From: Acidimicrobiaceae bacterium
Lineage (GTDB): Bacteria > Actinomycetota > Acidimicrobiia > Acidimicrobiales > RAAP-2
Assembly: GCA_003164275.1 (NCBI GenBank)
Contig: PLSY01000219.1
Location: forward strand, 1-49,504
Length of the DNA: 49,504 nucleotides
Direction: 5' to 3'
Both the position numbers and the translations under genes were made by a program. The notes under the pieces are model-generated. The model was not told where the DNA came from. It ran no database searches and saw only the letters and a program-made list of their open reading frames with translations. Position 1 is the stretch's first letter, and the number at the start of each line of letters is the position of its first letter. Below, piece by piece: positions 24,169-31,670 of the stretch.

Positions 24169-25365
24169 ATGACTAGCAGCGCCGTCGGGGCTCTCGTTCT
24201 CATTGCCATCGCCGCTGTTCTCGCCCCGGTGATCTCGGAGCTGACAGGTCCTCTGGCTGTTCCGGAGATCGTCATCCAGATTGGCCTCGGCATCATGCTC
24301 GGACCGTATGTGCTCAACATCACCCATCTCTCCAGCATTGTGACTGGTCTCTCCGACCTGGGACTGACCTTTCTGATCTTCTTGGCCGGCTACGAGTTGG
24401 ACCTTCAAAAGATACGAGGGAGACCCCTGCGACTGGCCGCCACCGGTTGGGCAATCTCGCTCGCTATCGGCCTGACGACCGCGTTCGCCCTAGTTTCATC
24501 TGGTCTGGCCAGGAACACCGTTGTTGTCGGCTTGGCCCTTACGACCACGGCGTTGGGCACTCTGGTGCCAATGCTCCGAGATGCCCACATCATGGATTCG
24601 CCGTTCGGCTCGCAAATCTCGGCCATCGGAACGGTGGGCGAGTTTGGGCCCATCGTCCTCGTAGCCCTGCTCTTGACGAAGAAGGAGCCGCTGCTCACGT
24701 CGTTGTTGCTGGTGGCCTTCATCGCAGTGGCCGTCGCCACCGTTTTGTTGGCTGCGCGGGCGCAGCCTCCGAGAGTGGTCTCCATCCTCAACCGCCACCT
24801 CGAATCGAGTGCACAGCTACCTGTGCGGGTCTCGCTCTTGTTCATCGTTCTGCTGGTCCTCTTGGCCGAAACCCTCGGGCTCGACGTCCTCCTCGGCGCC
24901 TTCGCGGCCGGCATCGTCGTGCGGCTGTTCTCAGCCTCGGGCGAAAACGAGAAGATCAGGGCCAAGCTCGAGGCCATCGGTTTCGGCTTTCTGATCCCGA
25001 TCTTCTTTGTCGTCAGCGGCATCAACTTCGATCTGCACGTCTTTATCCAGCACCCGGAGTCTTTGTGGAGGGTGCCGCTGTTCTTGGGCCTCATGCTCGT
25101 GGCCCGAGGGGTACCGGTGTATCTCCTGTACCGAAAGGTGCTTTGCCGTCCCGAATGGTTCCCGATGGCCCTGCTGTCGGCGACCGGGCTGCCACTCATC
25201 GTTGTGATCACGAGCATCGCCACGGCGGAGGGAAAGATGCTCCCCGTCAATGCTGCGTCGCTCGTGGCTGCCGGCATGCTCTCAGTCCTGCTGTTCCCGG
25301 CGCTCGGACTTTGGCGGCTGCGAAGGACGGCCGCGGCCGACGAGGCCCAGAGTTCGATCGCCTGA
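24169..25365 (+). CDS. CPA2-family cation:proton antiporter
   Basis: A 398-residue membrane protein with about 12 hydrophobic segments, of the monovalent cation:proton antiporter-2 family (Kef/NapA-like). Recognisable regions are VPEIVIQIGLGIMLGP near residue 35, SDLGLTFLIFLAGYELDL with the conserved acidic residues, LLGAFAAGIVVRLF, and IPIFFVVSGINFDL. It lacks the C-terminal TrkA-N/RCK nucleotide-binding domain seen in KefB/C, ending shortly after the last helix. It probably exchanges Na+ or K+ for H+ in pH or salt homeostasis. ATG 24169 lies close to the decayed deacetylase gene; the divergent gap is under 50 bases. It converges on the DsbA-fold gene with a 5-base gap. Confidence 0.87.
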   Translation: MTSSAVGALVLIAIAAVLAPVISELTGPLAVPEIVIQIGLGIMLGPYVLNITHLSSIVTGLSDLGLTFLIFLAGYELDLQKIRGRPLRLAATGWAISLAIGLTTAFALVSSGLARNTVVVGLALTTTALGTLVPMLRDAHIMDSPFGSQISAIGTVGEFGPIVLVALLLTKKEPLLTSLLLVAFIAVAVATVLLAARAQPPRVVSILNRHLESSAQLPVRVSLLFIVLLVLLAETLGLDVLLGAFAAGIVVRLFSASGENEKIRAKLEAIGFGFLIPIFFVVSGINFDLHVFIQHPESLWRVPLFLGLMLVARGVPVYLLYRKVLCRPEWFPMALLSATGLPLIVVITSIATAEGKMLPVNAASLVAAGMLSVLLFPALGLWRLRRTAAADEAQSSIA

Positions 25366-25370
25366 TCAGG

Positions 25371-26030
25371 TCAGACCGAGAACCAGTCGCGTGCCTCGAG
25401 ATATGAGGAGAAGACGGTGACGATGGTGTCGACATCTTGCTTCGTCTTCGGTCGCTGCAGTTCGTACACGTTTGGAAACTCGAGCCACCCGGTCACGTGC
25501 TCCCACAGCCGGACGGCCGCGGCGCCGACAGGCGGATTGACCAGCACGGGTCCGAACAGGGCCTGCCCGTCGTCGAAGACGAGTGTCGGGACCCCAAACC
25601 CGCCCTTCGATATGACCAGTTCGTGCTCACGCAACACCTCGTCGCCCGTCGAAGGGTCTGCGATGGCTGCTCCCAAGGCGCCGGGGTCCAGATCCAGTTC
25701 TCGGAGGAGTTCCTCGGCCACCTCAGGGCGATGTGGCTTGCGCCCGTCCTCGTGGAGAGCCTTTCCCGCTCCTGCATACCAACGGTCGACGAGCGCCATA
25801 TCCTGGCGTCGGAGGTACGCACCGATCCGCATCATCGACCAACCGTAGGACCACTCGCGCTCCCAGGGATGCTTCTTTCCCTCCGCCCGGTTGACCTCTT
25901 CGAGGCTGAAGAAGCGCCAGCGAACGTCTATGCCCAACGAATCGCGCACCTCACGTATCCACAGTGAGGTCTGATAGGCGTACGGGCACATGATGTCGAA
26001 GTGAAAGTCGACTCCGTTGGGACGCTCCAC
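25371..26030 (-). CDS. DsbA-fold oxidoreductase-like protein
   Basis: A 219-residue protein with the thioredoxin-fold DsbA family architecture (thioredoxin strands interrupted by a helical insertion). The N-terminal motif is FHFDIMCPYAYQTSLWIREV, so the usual C-x-x-C is reduced to C-P-Y-A with a single Cys. The cis-Pro loop is seen as GGFGVPTLVFDDG near residue 145. Single-Cys members of this group include 2-hydroxychromene-2-carboxylate isomerases and mycothiol-dependent nitroreductase-like proteins, so thiol-cofactor-dependent reduction or isomerisation is likely but the substrate is unknown. It starts with GTG 26030 behind GAGAGGA. The aldo/keto reductase gene lies 84 bases upstream on the same strand. 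Confidence 0.8.
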   Translation of the reverse strand: MERPNGVDFHFDIMCPYAYQTSLWIREVRDSLGIDVRWRFFSLEEVNRAEGKKHPWEREWSYGWSMMRIGAYLRRQDMALVDRWYAGAGKALHEDGRKPHRPEVAEELLRELDLDPGALGAAIADPSTGDEVLREHELVISKGGFGVPTLVFDDGQALFGPVLVNPPVGAAAVRLWEHVTGWLEFPNVYELQRPKTKQDVDTIVTVFSSYLEARDWFSV

Positions 26031-26114
26031 GGCGCTGCCATCCTCTCGTTCCAGACGACATCTGCCGTCATCGTTGAGACCGTACAGCGACGGATGCCAC
26101 CATCGTCCTGTCGG

Positions 26115-27098
26115 TCAGAAGTGCCCGACAACCGGATGGGGCACATAGGGCTCCTCCAGTCGCGCCGTCTCTTCGTTCCCGAGCACCAGCCGCTCGGCGG
26201 CCAACGCCTCGCTCAGGTGGCCGATCTTGGTGGCACCGACGATCGGGGCCGTCACGCCGGGGCGTTGGAGGACCCACGCCAATGCGATCTGTGCTGGCGA
26301 AACACCCCGTTCCGTGGCCACTTCGGCCACCCGTTTCACGACGTCGAAGTCGGTGGGCGAGTTGTAGAAATGGTCGATCAGCCCGTCGCTGTCGGAGCGA
26401 GTGGTGGTTCGGGCCGAACCGTCCTGGCTGCGGGTGCCGGCCAGTACGCCCCTGGCCAAGGGGCTCCAAGGGATGATCCCCACTCCCTGGTCGAGGCACT
26501 GGGGGATCATCTCGCGCTCCTCCTCTCGATAGATCAGGTTGTAGTGGGGCTGCATGGAGACAAACTTGGTCCAGCGGTTGACCTCTGCGACGTGCTGGGC
26601 CTTGGCGAACTGCCATGCGAACATGCTGCTCGCGCCGATATAGCGGGCCTTGCCCGATCTCACGACATCGTGAGGTGCCTCCATGGTCTCCGCGATGGGC
26701 GTTGAGGGGTCCCATCTGTGGATCTGGTAGAGATCGACGTAGTCCATGTCCAAACGGGCCAATGAGGCATCGATGGCCGAGAGGATGTGCTTGCGAGAGA
26801 GACCGCCCCCGTTCTCGCCAGGAGTCATCGGCATGAAGACCTTGGTGGCCACCACCACCTCATCGCGACTGAGGAACTTGGGCAGGAGACGACCAGTGGC
26901 CACCTCGCTCGCCCCCTTGGAGTAGGTATCGGCGGTGTCAAAGAAGGTGACGCCACCCTCGATGGCCGCCCTGACCAGGGGTTCTGTGTGCTCCTCGTCA
27001 AGGACCCAAGGGCGGTCGCTGTCGTTGCCGTAGCTCATCATGCCGAGGCAGATACGGGAAACCCTTAGTCCAGTGCTGCCCAGGTTGGTGTACTCCAT
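26115..27098 (-). CDS. Aldo/keto reductase
   Basis: A 327-residue NAD(P)H-dependent aldo/keto reductase of the YajO/YghZ-like group. The TIM-barrel features are YTNLGSTGLRVSRICLGMM, the active-site Asp and Tyr in FFDTADTYSKG, Lys in VATKVFMP, and His in YVDLYQIHRWD. The cofactor end is PWSPLARGVLAG and APIVGATKIGHL. The carbonyl substrate cannot be predicted. ATG 27098 is preceded by a clear GGAGG (complement of 27103-27107). It is divergent from the MacA-like gene and probably shares an operon with the DsbA-fold gene downstream. Confidence 0.92.
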   Translation of the reverse strand: MEYTNLGSTGLRVSRICLGMMSYGNDSDRPWVLDEEHTEPLVRAAIEGGVTFFDTADTYSKGASEVATGRLLPKFLSRDEVVVATKVFMPMTPGENGGGLSRKHILSAIDASLARLDMDYVDLYQIHRWDPSTPIAETMEAPHDVVRSGKARYIGASSMFAWQFAKAQHVAEVNRWTKFVSMQPHYNLIYREEEREMIPQCLDQGVGIIPWSPLARGVLAGTRSQDGSARTTTRSDSDGLIDHFYNSPTDFDVVKRVAEVATERGVSPAQIALAWVLQRPGVTAPIVGATKIGHLSEALAAERLVLGNEETARLEEPYVPHPVVGHF

Positions 27099-27333
27099 GA
27101 TGCCTCCACAGTGACGTACGGCTGGTCTTCCGAGCCGCCGGATTATGCGACACTAAGCGGACCATCTGGGCGCTCGAGAGTCCAGACGGCATTCTTATGA
27201 AACTCACAGGTAATTGTGTCCTGGCGCACATGTTTACCGGGTTAGATGTAGTCGCCTTCCGGGTCGCCTCTTCGGCGCCACCCCGAGAGGCGCCATCTCG
27301 GGGCCATGTGGGGACGTGGCTTCAGCCCGATCA

Positions 27334-28650
27334 ATGAAGCGAGCGAGGCGTACGTTGCAGCCTGGACACAGTCGAAGGTTCACGAAGAAGAGAGCCGTCC
27401 TCGCCGCAGTTCTCGTCGTCCTGGTCGCCGCCGGCGTGGGCATTTGGTTGGCCGCCAAAGGGTCAAGCGCTGCGCCGCTCATCTCCACGAAGACGACTGT
27501 CCAGACCATCGCCACCGGGACCATTTCGGAGACCGTGTCCACGTCGGGGACGATCGAACCGGCCAACCAGGCAAACCTTGACTTCGGCGTGTCGGGTCGG
27601 GTGACCGCGGTCAACACGGCCGTCGGCCAGACGGTGGCCGTCGGCCAGGCACTAGCCACGATCGACGACACGTCTCTCTCTGCAGCCCTAGTCCAGGCCC
27701 AAGCCAGTCTGGCCAACGACCAGGCCCAGCTGGCAAGCGACGAGAGCGCAGGTGCCTCATCGGCCCAAATCACCTCTGACCAGGCGGCGGTGACGTCGGC
27801 TCAGACCCAAGTGGCAACGGCCCAGACCTCGTTGTCGGAGGCCACATTGACCTCAACGATCGCTGGAACCGTGGCCTCGGTCAACCTCACGGTCGGCCAG
27901 CAGGTTTCCGGCTCGTCGTCGTCTTCGTCATCGAGTGGCGCATCGGGCTCCCAGGGGACAGGCGGGTCTCCGTCGGGCGCCAGTGCCACAGGCGCTAGTG
28001 GCGGGACGTCTTCTGCTGCTTCTTCTTCTTCCGCTTCTTCTTCGTCCTCGTCATCGGCTCAAGTGGTGGTTGTCTCCACCGGTTCGTACATCGTCAACAC
28101 CACGGTTGACAGCACCCAGGTCAGTCAAGTCCAAGTGGGGGACCAGGCCACTATCACCGTCTCGGGCGCAACCTCGGACATCTTCGGGACGGTGGAGTCG
28201 GTCGGCCTGTTGGCCAGTACCACTTCAAGTGTGGCCTCATTCCCGGTTGTCGTGAATGTGACAGGAAGTCCCTCGGGCCTCTTCGGAGGCTCGTCGGCCA
28301 CTGTGTCGATCACCACAGAAGAGCTTCGCGACGTCGTCGTGGTGCCGACTGCGGCCATCCGCTACACCGGAAACTCGGTCTCCGTGCTGGCTGACGAGGG
28401 TGGCAAAAAGGTCACCAAGGTCATTACCATCGGCGCGGCCTCGGCCGGCGACACCCAGGTACTTAGCGGGCTAGTGGTTGGCGACAAGGTCTATGAGACC
28501 GAGATCACGTTCCGAGGCGGACTCGGCTCGGGAGCGAGCGGGGCTCGATCGGGCCTCTTCGGTGGCACCGGGTCGAGTGGGTTCTCCGGTGGGGCCGGAG
28601 GGGCGGCCGGGTTCACCGGCGGAGCTGGCGGCGCCGGGTTCGGAGGATGA
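27334..28650 (+). CDS. MacA/HlyD-like adaptor with Ser-rich insert and Gly-rich tail
   Basis: A 438-residue membrane-fusion (adaptor) protein. A single signal anchor lies at about 22-40 (AVLAAVLVVLVAAGVGIWLA). The biotinyl-lipoyl-like region follows (ANQANLDFGVSGRVTAVNTA, VGQTVAVGQALATID), then a coiled coil with repeated Gln/Ala (LVQAQASLANDQAQLASDES) and the second lipoyl half (STIAGTVASVNLTVGQQV). Right after it comes a Ser/Gly-rich insert of about 50 residues containing runs of Ser, then the beta-barrel and membrane-proximal domains. The tail repeats Gly, Ala and Phe. ATG 27334 is preferred because residues upstream have no family similarity. It overlaps the ABC ATPase start (ATGA). Confidence 0.85.
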   Translation: MKRARRTLQPGHSRRFTKKRAVLAAVLVVLVAAGVGIWLAAKGSSAAPLISTKTTVQTIATGTISETVSTSGTIEPANQANLDFGVSGRVTAVNTAVGQTVAVGQALATIDDTSLSAALVQAQASLANDQAQLASDESAGASSAQITSDQAAVTSAQTQVATAQTSLSEATLTSTIAGTVASVNLTVGQQVSGSSSSSSSSGASGSQGTGGSPSGASATGASGGTSSAASSSSASSSSSSSAQVVVVSTGSYIVNTTVDSTQVSQVQVGDQATITVSGATSDIFGTVESVGLLASTTSSVASFPVVVNVTGSPSGLFGGSSATVSITTEELRDVVVVPTAAIRYTGNSVSVLADEGGKKVTKVITIGAASAGDTQVLSGLVVGDKVYETEITFRGGLGSGASGARSGLFGGTGSSGFSGGAGGAAGFTGGAGGAGFGG

Positions 28651-29441
28651 CCGGGTCACGTGAGACTGACTCCCCGGAGGGCTTCGACGACACGGCGGAG
28701 GTGCAGCTGGAAAGGACGGGCCGGCATCCGGTGGTCCTCCCTTCGGTAATTTCCGTCGAGGATGTGTACAAGACCTACCGGAACGGCTCGTTGGAGGTAG
28801 AAGCCCTCCGAGGCGTCTCGTTCGACATCGACGTCGGGGAGTACGTCGCCATCATGGGGCCCTCGGGGTCGGGAAAGTCGACGCTCATGCACATCCTCGG
28901 CTGTCTTGACGTGCCCTCTTCGGGTCGGTTCAGCCTGGCGGGCGAGGACGTGAGCGCGATGTCTGAGGAAGAACTCGCCCATGTCCGCAACAAACGGATC
29001 GGATTCGTCTTCCAGCAGTTCAATCTGCTGTCCTCCCTTTCGGCATGGCGGAACGTCGAGCTACCTCTGGTCTACGCCGGCGTCGATCGGGCGGCCCGAA
29101 GGGAACGATCCCTTGCGGCATTGGACCGGGTCGGCCTAGGGGACCGGGTCGAACACCGCCCAGGCGAACTGTCCGGAGGTCAGCAACAGCGTGTGGCGGT
29201 GGCTCGCGCCCTGGTCACCGACCCGGCGCTCATCTTGGCCGATGAGCCGACCGGCAACCTCGACTCGGTGTCTGCCCACGACGTCCTCGAGCTTCTCAAC
29301 GAACTTCACCGGGGTGGGCGAACCATCGTGCTCATCACCCATGATGCGGATGTCGCCGGTGCCGCGGAGCGGACCATGCGTATCAGGGACGGCCAGATCT
29401 CCGAAGGTGACCGGGCGAACGCGGGAGCCGGGTTCCCATGA
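28647..29441 (+). CDS. MacB/LolD-type ABC transporter ATPase
   Basis: A 264-residue ABC ATPase of the MacB/LolD group that powers mechanotransmission permeases. It has Walker A GPSGSGKST (71-79), the Q-loop in GFVFQQFNLLSSLS, signature LSGGQQQRVAVARAL, Walker B LILADEPTGNLDS and the H-loop LITHDADVAG. About 33 acidic residues precede the domain and have no clear role. Its ATG overlaps the adaptor stop and its own stop overlaps the permease start (ATGA at both ends), so the three genes are made as one translationally coupled unit. Confidence 0.95.
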   Translation: MTGSRETDSPEGFDDTAEVQLERTGRHPVVLPSVISVEDVYKTYRNGSLEVEALRGVSFDIDVGEYVAIMGPSGSGKSTLMHILGCLDVPSSGRFSLAGEDVSAMSEEELAHVRNKRIGFVFQQFNLLSSLSAWRNVELPLVYAGVDRAARRERSLAALDRVGLGDRVEHRPGELSGGQQQRVAVARALVTDPALILADEPTGNLDSVSAHDVLELLNELHRGGRTIVLITHDADVAGAAERTMRIRDGQISEGDRANAGAGFP

Positions 29442-30682
29442 ACATCATCGAGACGTTCCGGACCGGACTCGAAGCTGTCATCACCCATCGTCTGCGTTCC
29501 AGCCTGACCGTCCTCGGCATCATGATCGGCATCACAGCGGTCATCCTCACCGTTGGGCTCGGCGAAGGAGCCCAGCAACAAGTCGGGTCCGAGATCTCGT
29601 CGCTCGGATCGAATCTCCTCACCATCTCGCCCGGCAGCACCACTTCGAGTGCAGGGGTGCGCGGTGGGTTCGGGTCGGCCTCGACATTGACCGTGGGGGA
29701 CGCGACCGCCCTCGCCTCCAAGACCGTCGCCCCTGACATCGGTGCTGTGGCACCGACCACCTCGGAGTCCGAGAGCCTGGTGGCCGGCACCACCAACTGG
29801 ACGAGCACCGTCGTTGGGACCAACTCGTCCTGGCTGTCGGTGCGAGGCCGAACGATGACCGAAGGACGCTTCATCGCCGGCCATGACGTGTCCACCCGGG
29901 CGGACGTCGTGGTCCTCGGCTCGACGACGGCCGAGGAACTCTTCGCCGGTCGCGATGCACTCGGCCAGACGGTGACGGTCGCCGGGGTGCCTCTCACCGT
30001 CATCGGTGTGTTGAACACCGTCGGGTCTTCGGGTTCATCCTCCACGACAAGCGACCAGGACGACCAGGCGATCGTGCCCATCACCACGGCGTCAACGCAA
30101 CTCTTCGGCGGTTCGGACCGGAACTCAGTGAGCGACATACTCGTCCAGGCGACCAGCTCCGCGACATTGTCCGCCGCGTACCAAGAGGCCGACTCTGAGC
30201 TTCTCAATCTCCACAGCATCACCACGGCCTCGGCCGCCGATTTCACCATCGAATCTCAGCAACAGGTCCTATCAACGGCCACATCGGTCGACAAGACTCT
30301 CACCGTATTGCTCGGCGGTGTTGCCGGCATATCGCTGCTGGTCGGCGGGATCGGCGTGATGAACATCATGTTGGTATCGGTGACAGAGCGGATTCGCGAG
30401 ATCGGGTTGCGAAAGGCGCTGGGGGCGACTCCGAGAGTCATACGGCGTCAGTTCCTCGTCGAAGCATCCGTTCTGGGCCTTGTCGGTGGAGTCCTCGGCG
30501 CTGGCCTCGGGATCCTCGGAGCCTGGATCCTCCCGCATTTCATCTCCGACCCGATCACCATCTCGTTGGCCGCCACCATCGGGGCGATTGTCGTGGCCAT
30601 GGCCATCGGGGTGGGTTTCGGCGTCTATCCGGCCGGCCGAGCCGCCCGCTTGGCGCCGATCGATGCACTGCGCAGCGAGTGA
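29438..30682 (+). CDS. MacB-type FtsX permease
   Basis: A 414-residue permease with the MacB layout: one N-terminal membrane segment (RSSLTVLGIMIGITAVILTV), a large extracytoplasmic domain (about 50-275), then three C-terminal membrane segments forming the FtsX domain (LLVGGIGVMNIMLVSVTERI, REIGLRKALGATPRVIRRQF and the last helix before AARLAPIDALRSE). Such permeases with their ATPase and adaptor export peptides, lipids or antibiotics, or move envelope substrates. The cargo here is unknown; the adjacent DUF5666-type protein could be a partner. It begins with the ATG at 29438 in an ATGA overlap. Confidence 0.93.
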   Translation: MNIIETFRTGLEAVITHRLRSSLTVLGIMIGITAVILTVGLGEGAQQQVGSEISSLGSNLLTISPGSTTSSAGVRGGFGSASTLTVGDATALASKTVAPDIGAVAPTTSESESLVAGTTNWTSTVVGTNSSWLSVRGRTMTEGRFIAGHDVSTRADVVVLGSTTAEELFAGRDALGQTVTVAGVPLTVIGVLNTVGSSGSSSTTSDQDDQAIVPITTASTQLFGGSDRNSVSDILVQATSSATLSAAYQEADSELLNLHSITTASAADFTIESQQQVLSTATSVDKTLTVLLGGVAGISLLVGGIGVMNIMLVSVTERIREIGLRKALGATPRVIRRQFLVEASVLGLVGGVLGAGLGILGAWILPHFISDPITISLAATIGAIVVAMAIGVGFGVYPAGRAARLAPIDALRSE

Positions 30683-30728
30683 AAGTTCTTGACGTGGCAA
30701 ACGTGAATACAAGAGAGCAAGGAAGAAC

Positions 30729-31670
30729 ATGAGCGAAGTCCCAAATACCACCACCGACGGGTCGACTCGTCGTGACAGGCGCCGAGTCATGCCGGCGGTT
30801 GCCTGCATCTCGGCGATCTCGCTTCTCGGCGCCGCCTCCGTCGGCCTCGGGATTGTCGGCCCAGCCACTCTGGCCGGTGCGGCCACTGCGCCCAAGACAG
30901 GTGCCGGGGCGGCCCGACAGTTCCCCGGCACGAGCGGAACGATCGCTGCCATCACTGGGACCACACTCGAGGTGCAGAGCACGTCGAGTCAGACCGCGGT
31001 GACCTACACGCCGACGACGACGTTCGATCAGACCGTGACGGCCTCGGCCTCCGCCGTGACCGTCGGCTCGTGCATCTCGGCCTTCGGGAAGCCGACCACG
31101 TCAGCCAAGAAGCAGTCGAAAAAGAGCACGAACGTCGCTGCCACTCCGGTTGCGGCGACCACCGTGACCATCACCCAGCCGACCTCTGGGACATGCACCA
31201 CCGGATTCGGAGGCGGAGGGGGATTCGGAGGGGCAGCCGGAGCGGGTCGTCCCACCGGGAGTGGGAACCCGGAAGGCGGGACATCGAAGCTGCCCGCCAA
31301 TCGCCGGTACTTCCGGGGTGGCACCGGTCAGTTCGGAGCGGCATCGGGTTCGGTCACCGCCGTCAGCGGGTCGAAGGTCACGGTGAGCGAGACCAATCCG
31401 GTGACAAAGAAGAAGTCGAACGTCGTGGTCAACCTCACTTCCGCCACGACGTTCACGGCGCGAACGATTGCATCAGCCACCGACCTAGCCGTAGGCAAGT
31501 GTGCCGATGCCGTCGGCACAGCTGACACGACCGGGGCCATCACGGCACGCTCCATCACCCTCTCCACGGCAGGATCCAGCGGATGCACAACGGCCGCCGG
31601 CGGGTTCGGAGGCTTCGGCGGAGGCAGGGGTGCGGGAGGACCCGGTGGCGGGGGCGCAGCAGGTGCCTGA
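30729..31670 (+). CDS. Secreted DUF5666-type protein with Gly/Phe-rich segments
   Basis: A 313-residue exported protein. The charged N-terminus (RRDRRR) is followed by a hydrophobic signal segment (about 20-52) ending in Ala-Gly-Ala-Ala. Two related beta-rich repeats follow, about 65-150 (SGTIAAITGTTLEVQS, TTTFDQTVTASASAVTVGSC) and about 212-290 (SGSVTAVSGSKVTVSE, ATTFTARTIASATDLAVGKC). Each has the G-x-V/I-x-A-V-x-G-x-x-x-x-V pattern of DUF5666 and one Cys at its end. A Gly-rich linker (FGGGGGFGGAAGAG) separates them, and the C-terminus is GGFGGFGGGRGAGGPGGGG. The function is unknown; its place between two adaptors suggests a role in the same export or envelope system. AAGGAAGA precedes ATG 30729. 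Confidence 0.78.
   Translation: MSEVPNTTTDGSTRRDRRRVMPAVACISAISLLGAASVGLGIVGPATLAGAATAPKTGAGAARQFPGTSGTIAAITGTTLEVQSTSSQTAVTYTPTTTFDQTVTASASAVTVGSCISAFGKPTTSAKKQSKKSTNVAATPVAATTVTITQPTSGTCTTGFGGGGGFGGAAGAGRPTGSGNPEGGTSKLPANRRYFRGGTGQFGAASGSVTAVSGSKVTVSETNPVTKKKSNVVVNLTSATTFTARTIASATDLAVGKCADAVGTADTTGAITARSITLSTAGSSGCTTAAGGFGGFGGGRGAGGPGGGGAAGA

Noticed and set aside
30686..30715. TTGACG with a following TACAAG-like hexamer before the DUF5666 gene
   Set aside because: The spacer is about 13 bases, too short for a normal sigma-70 promoter.
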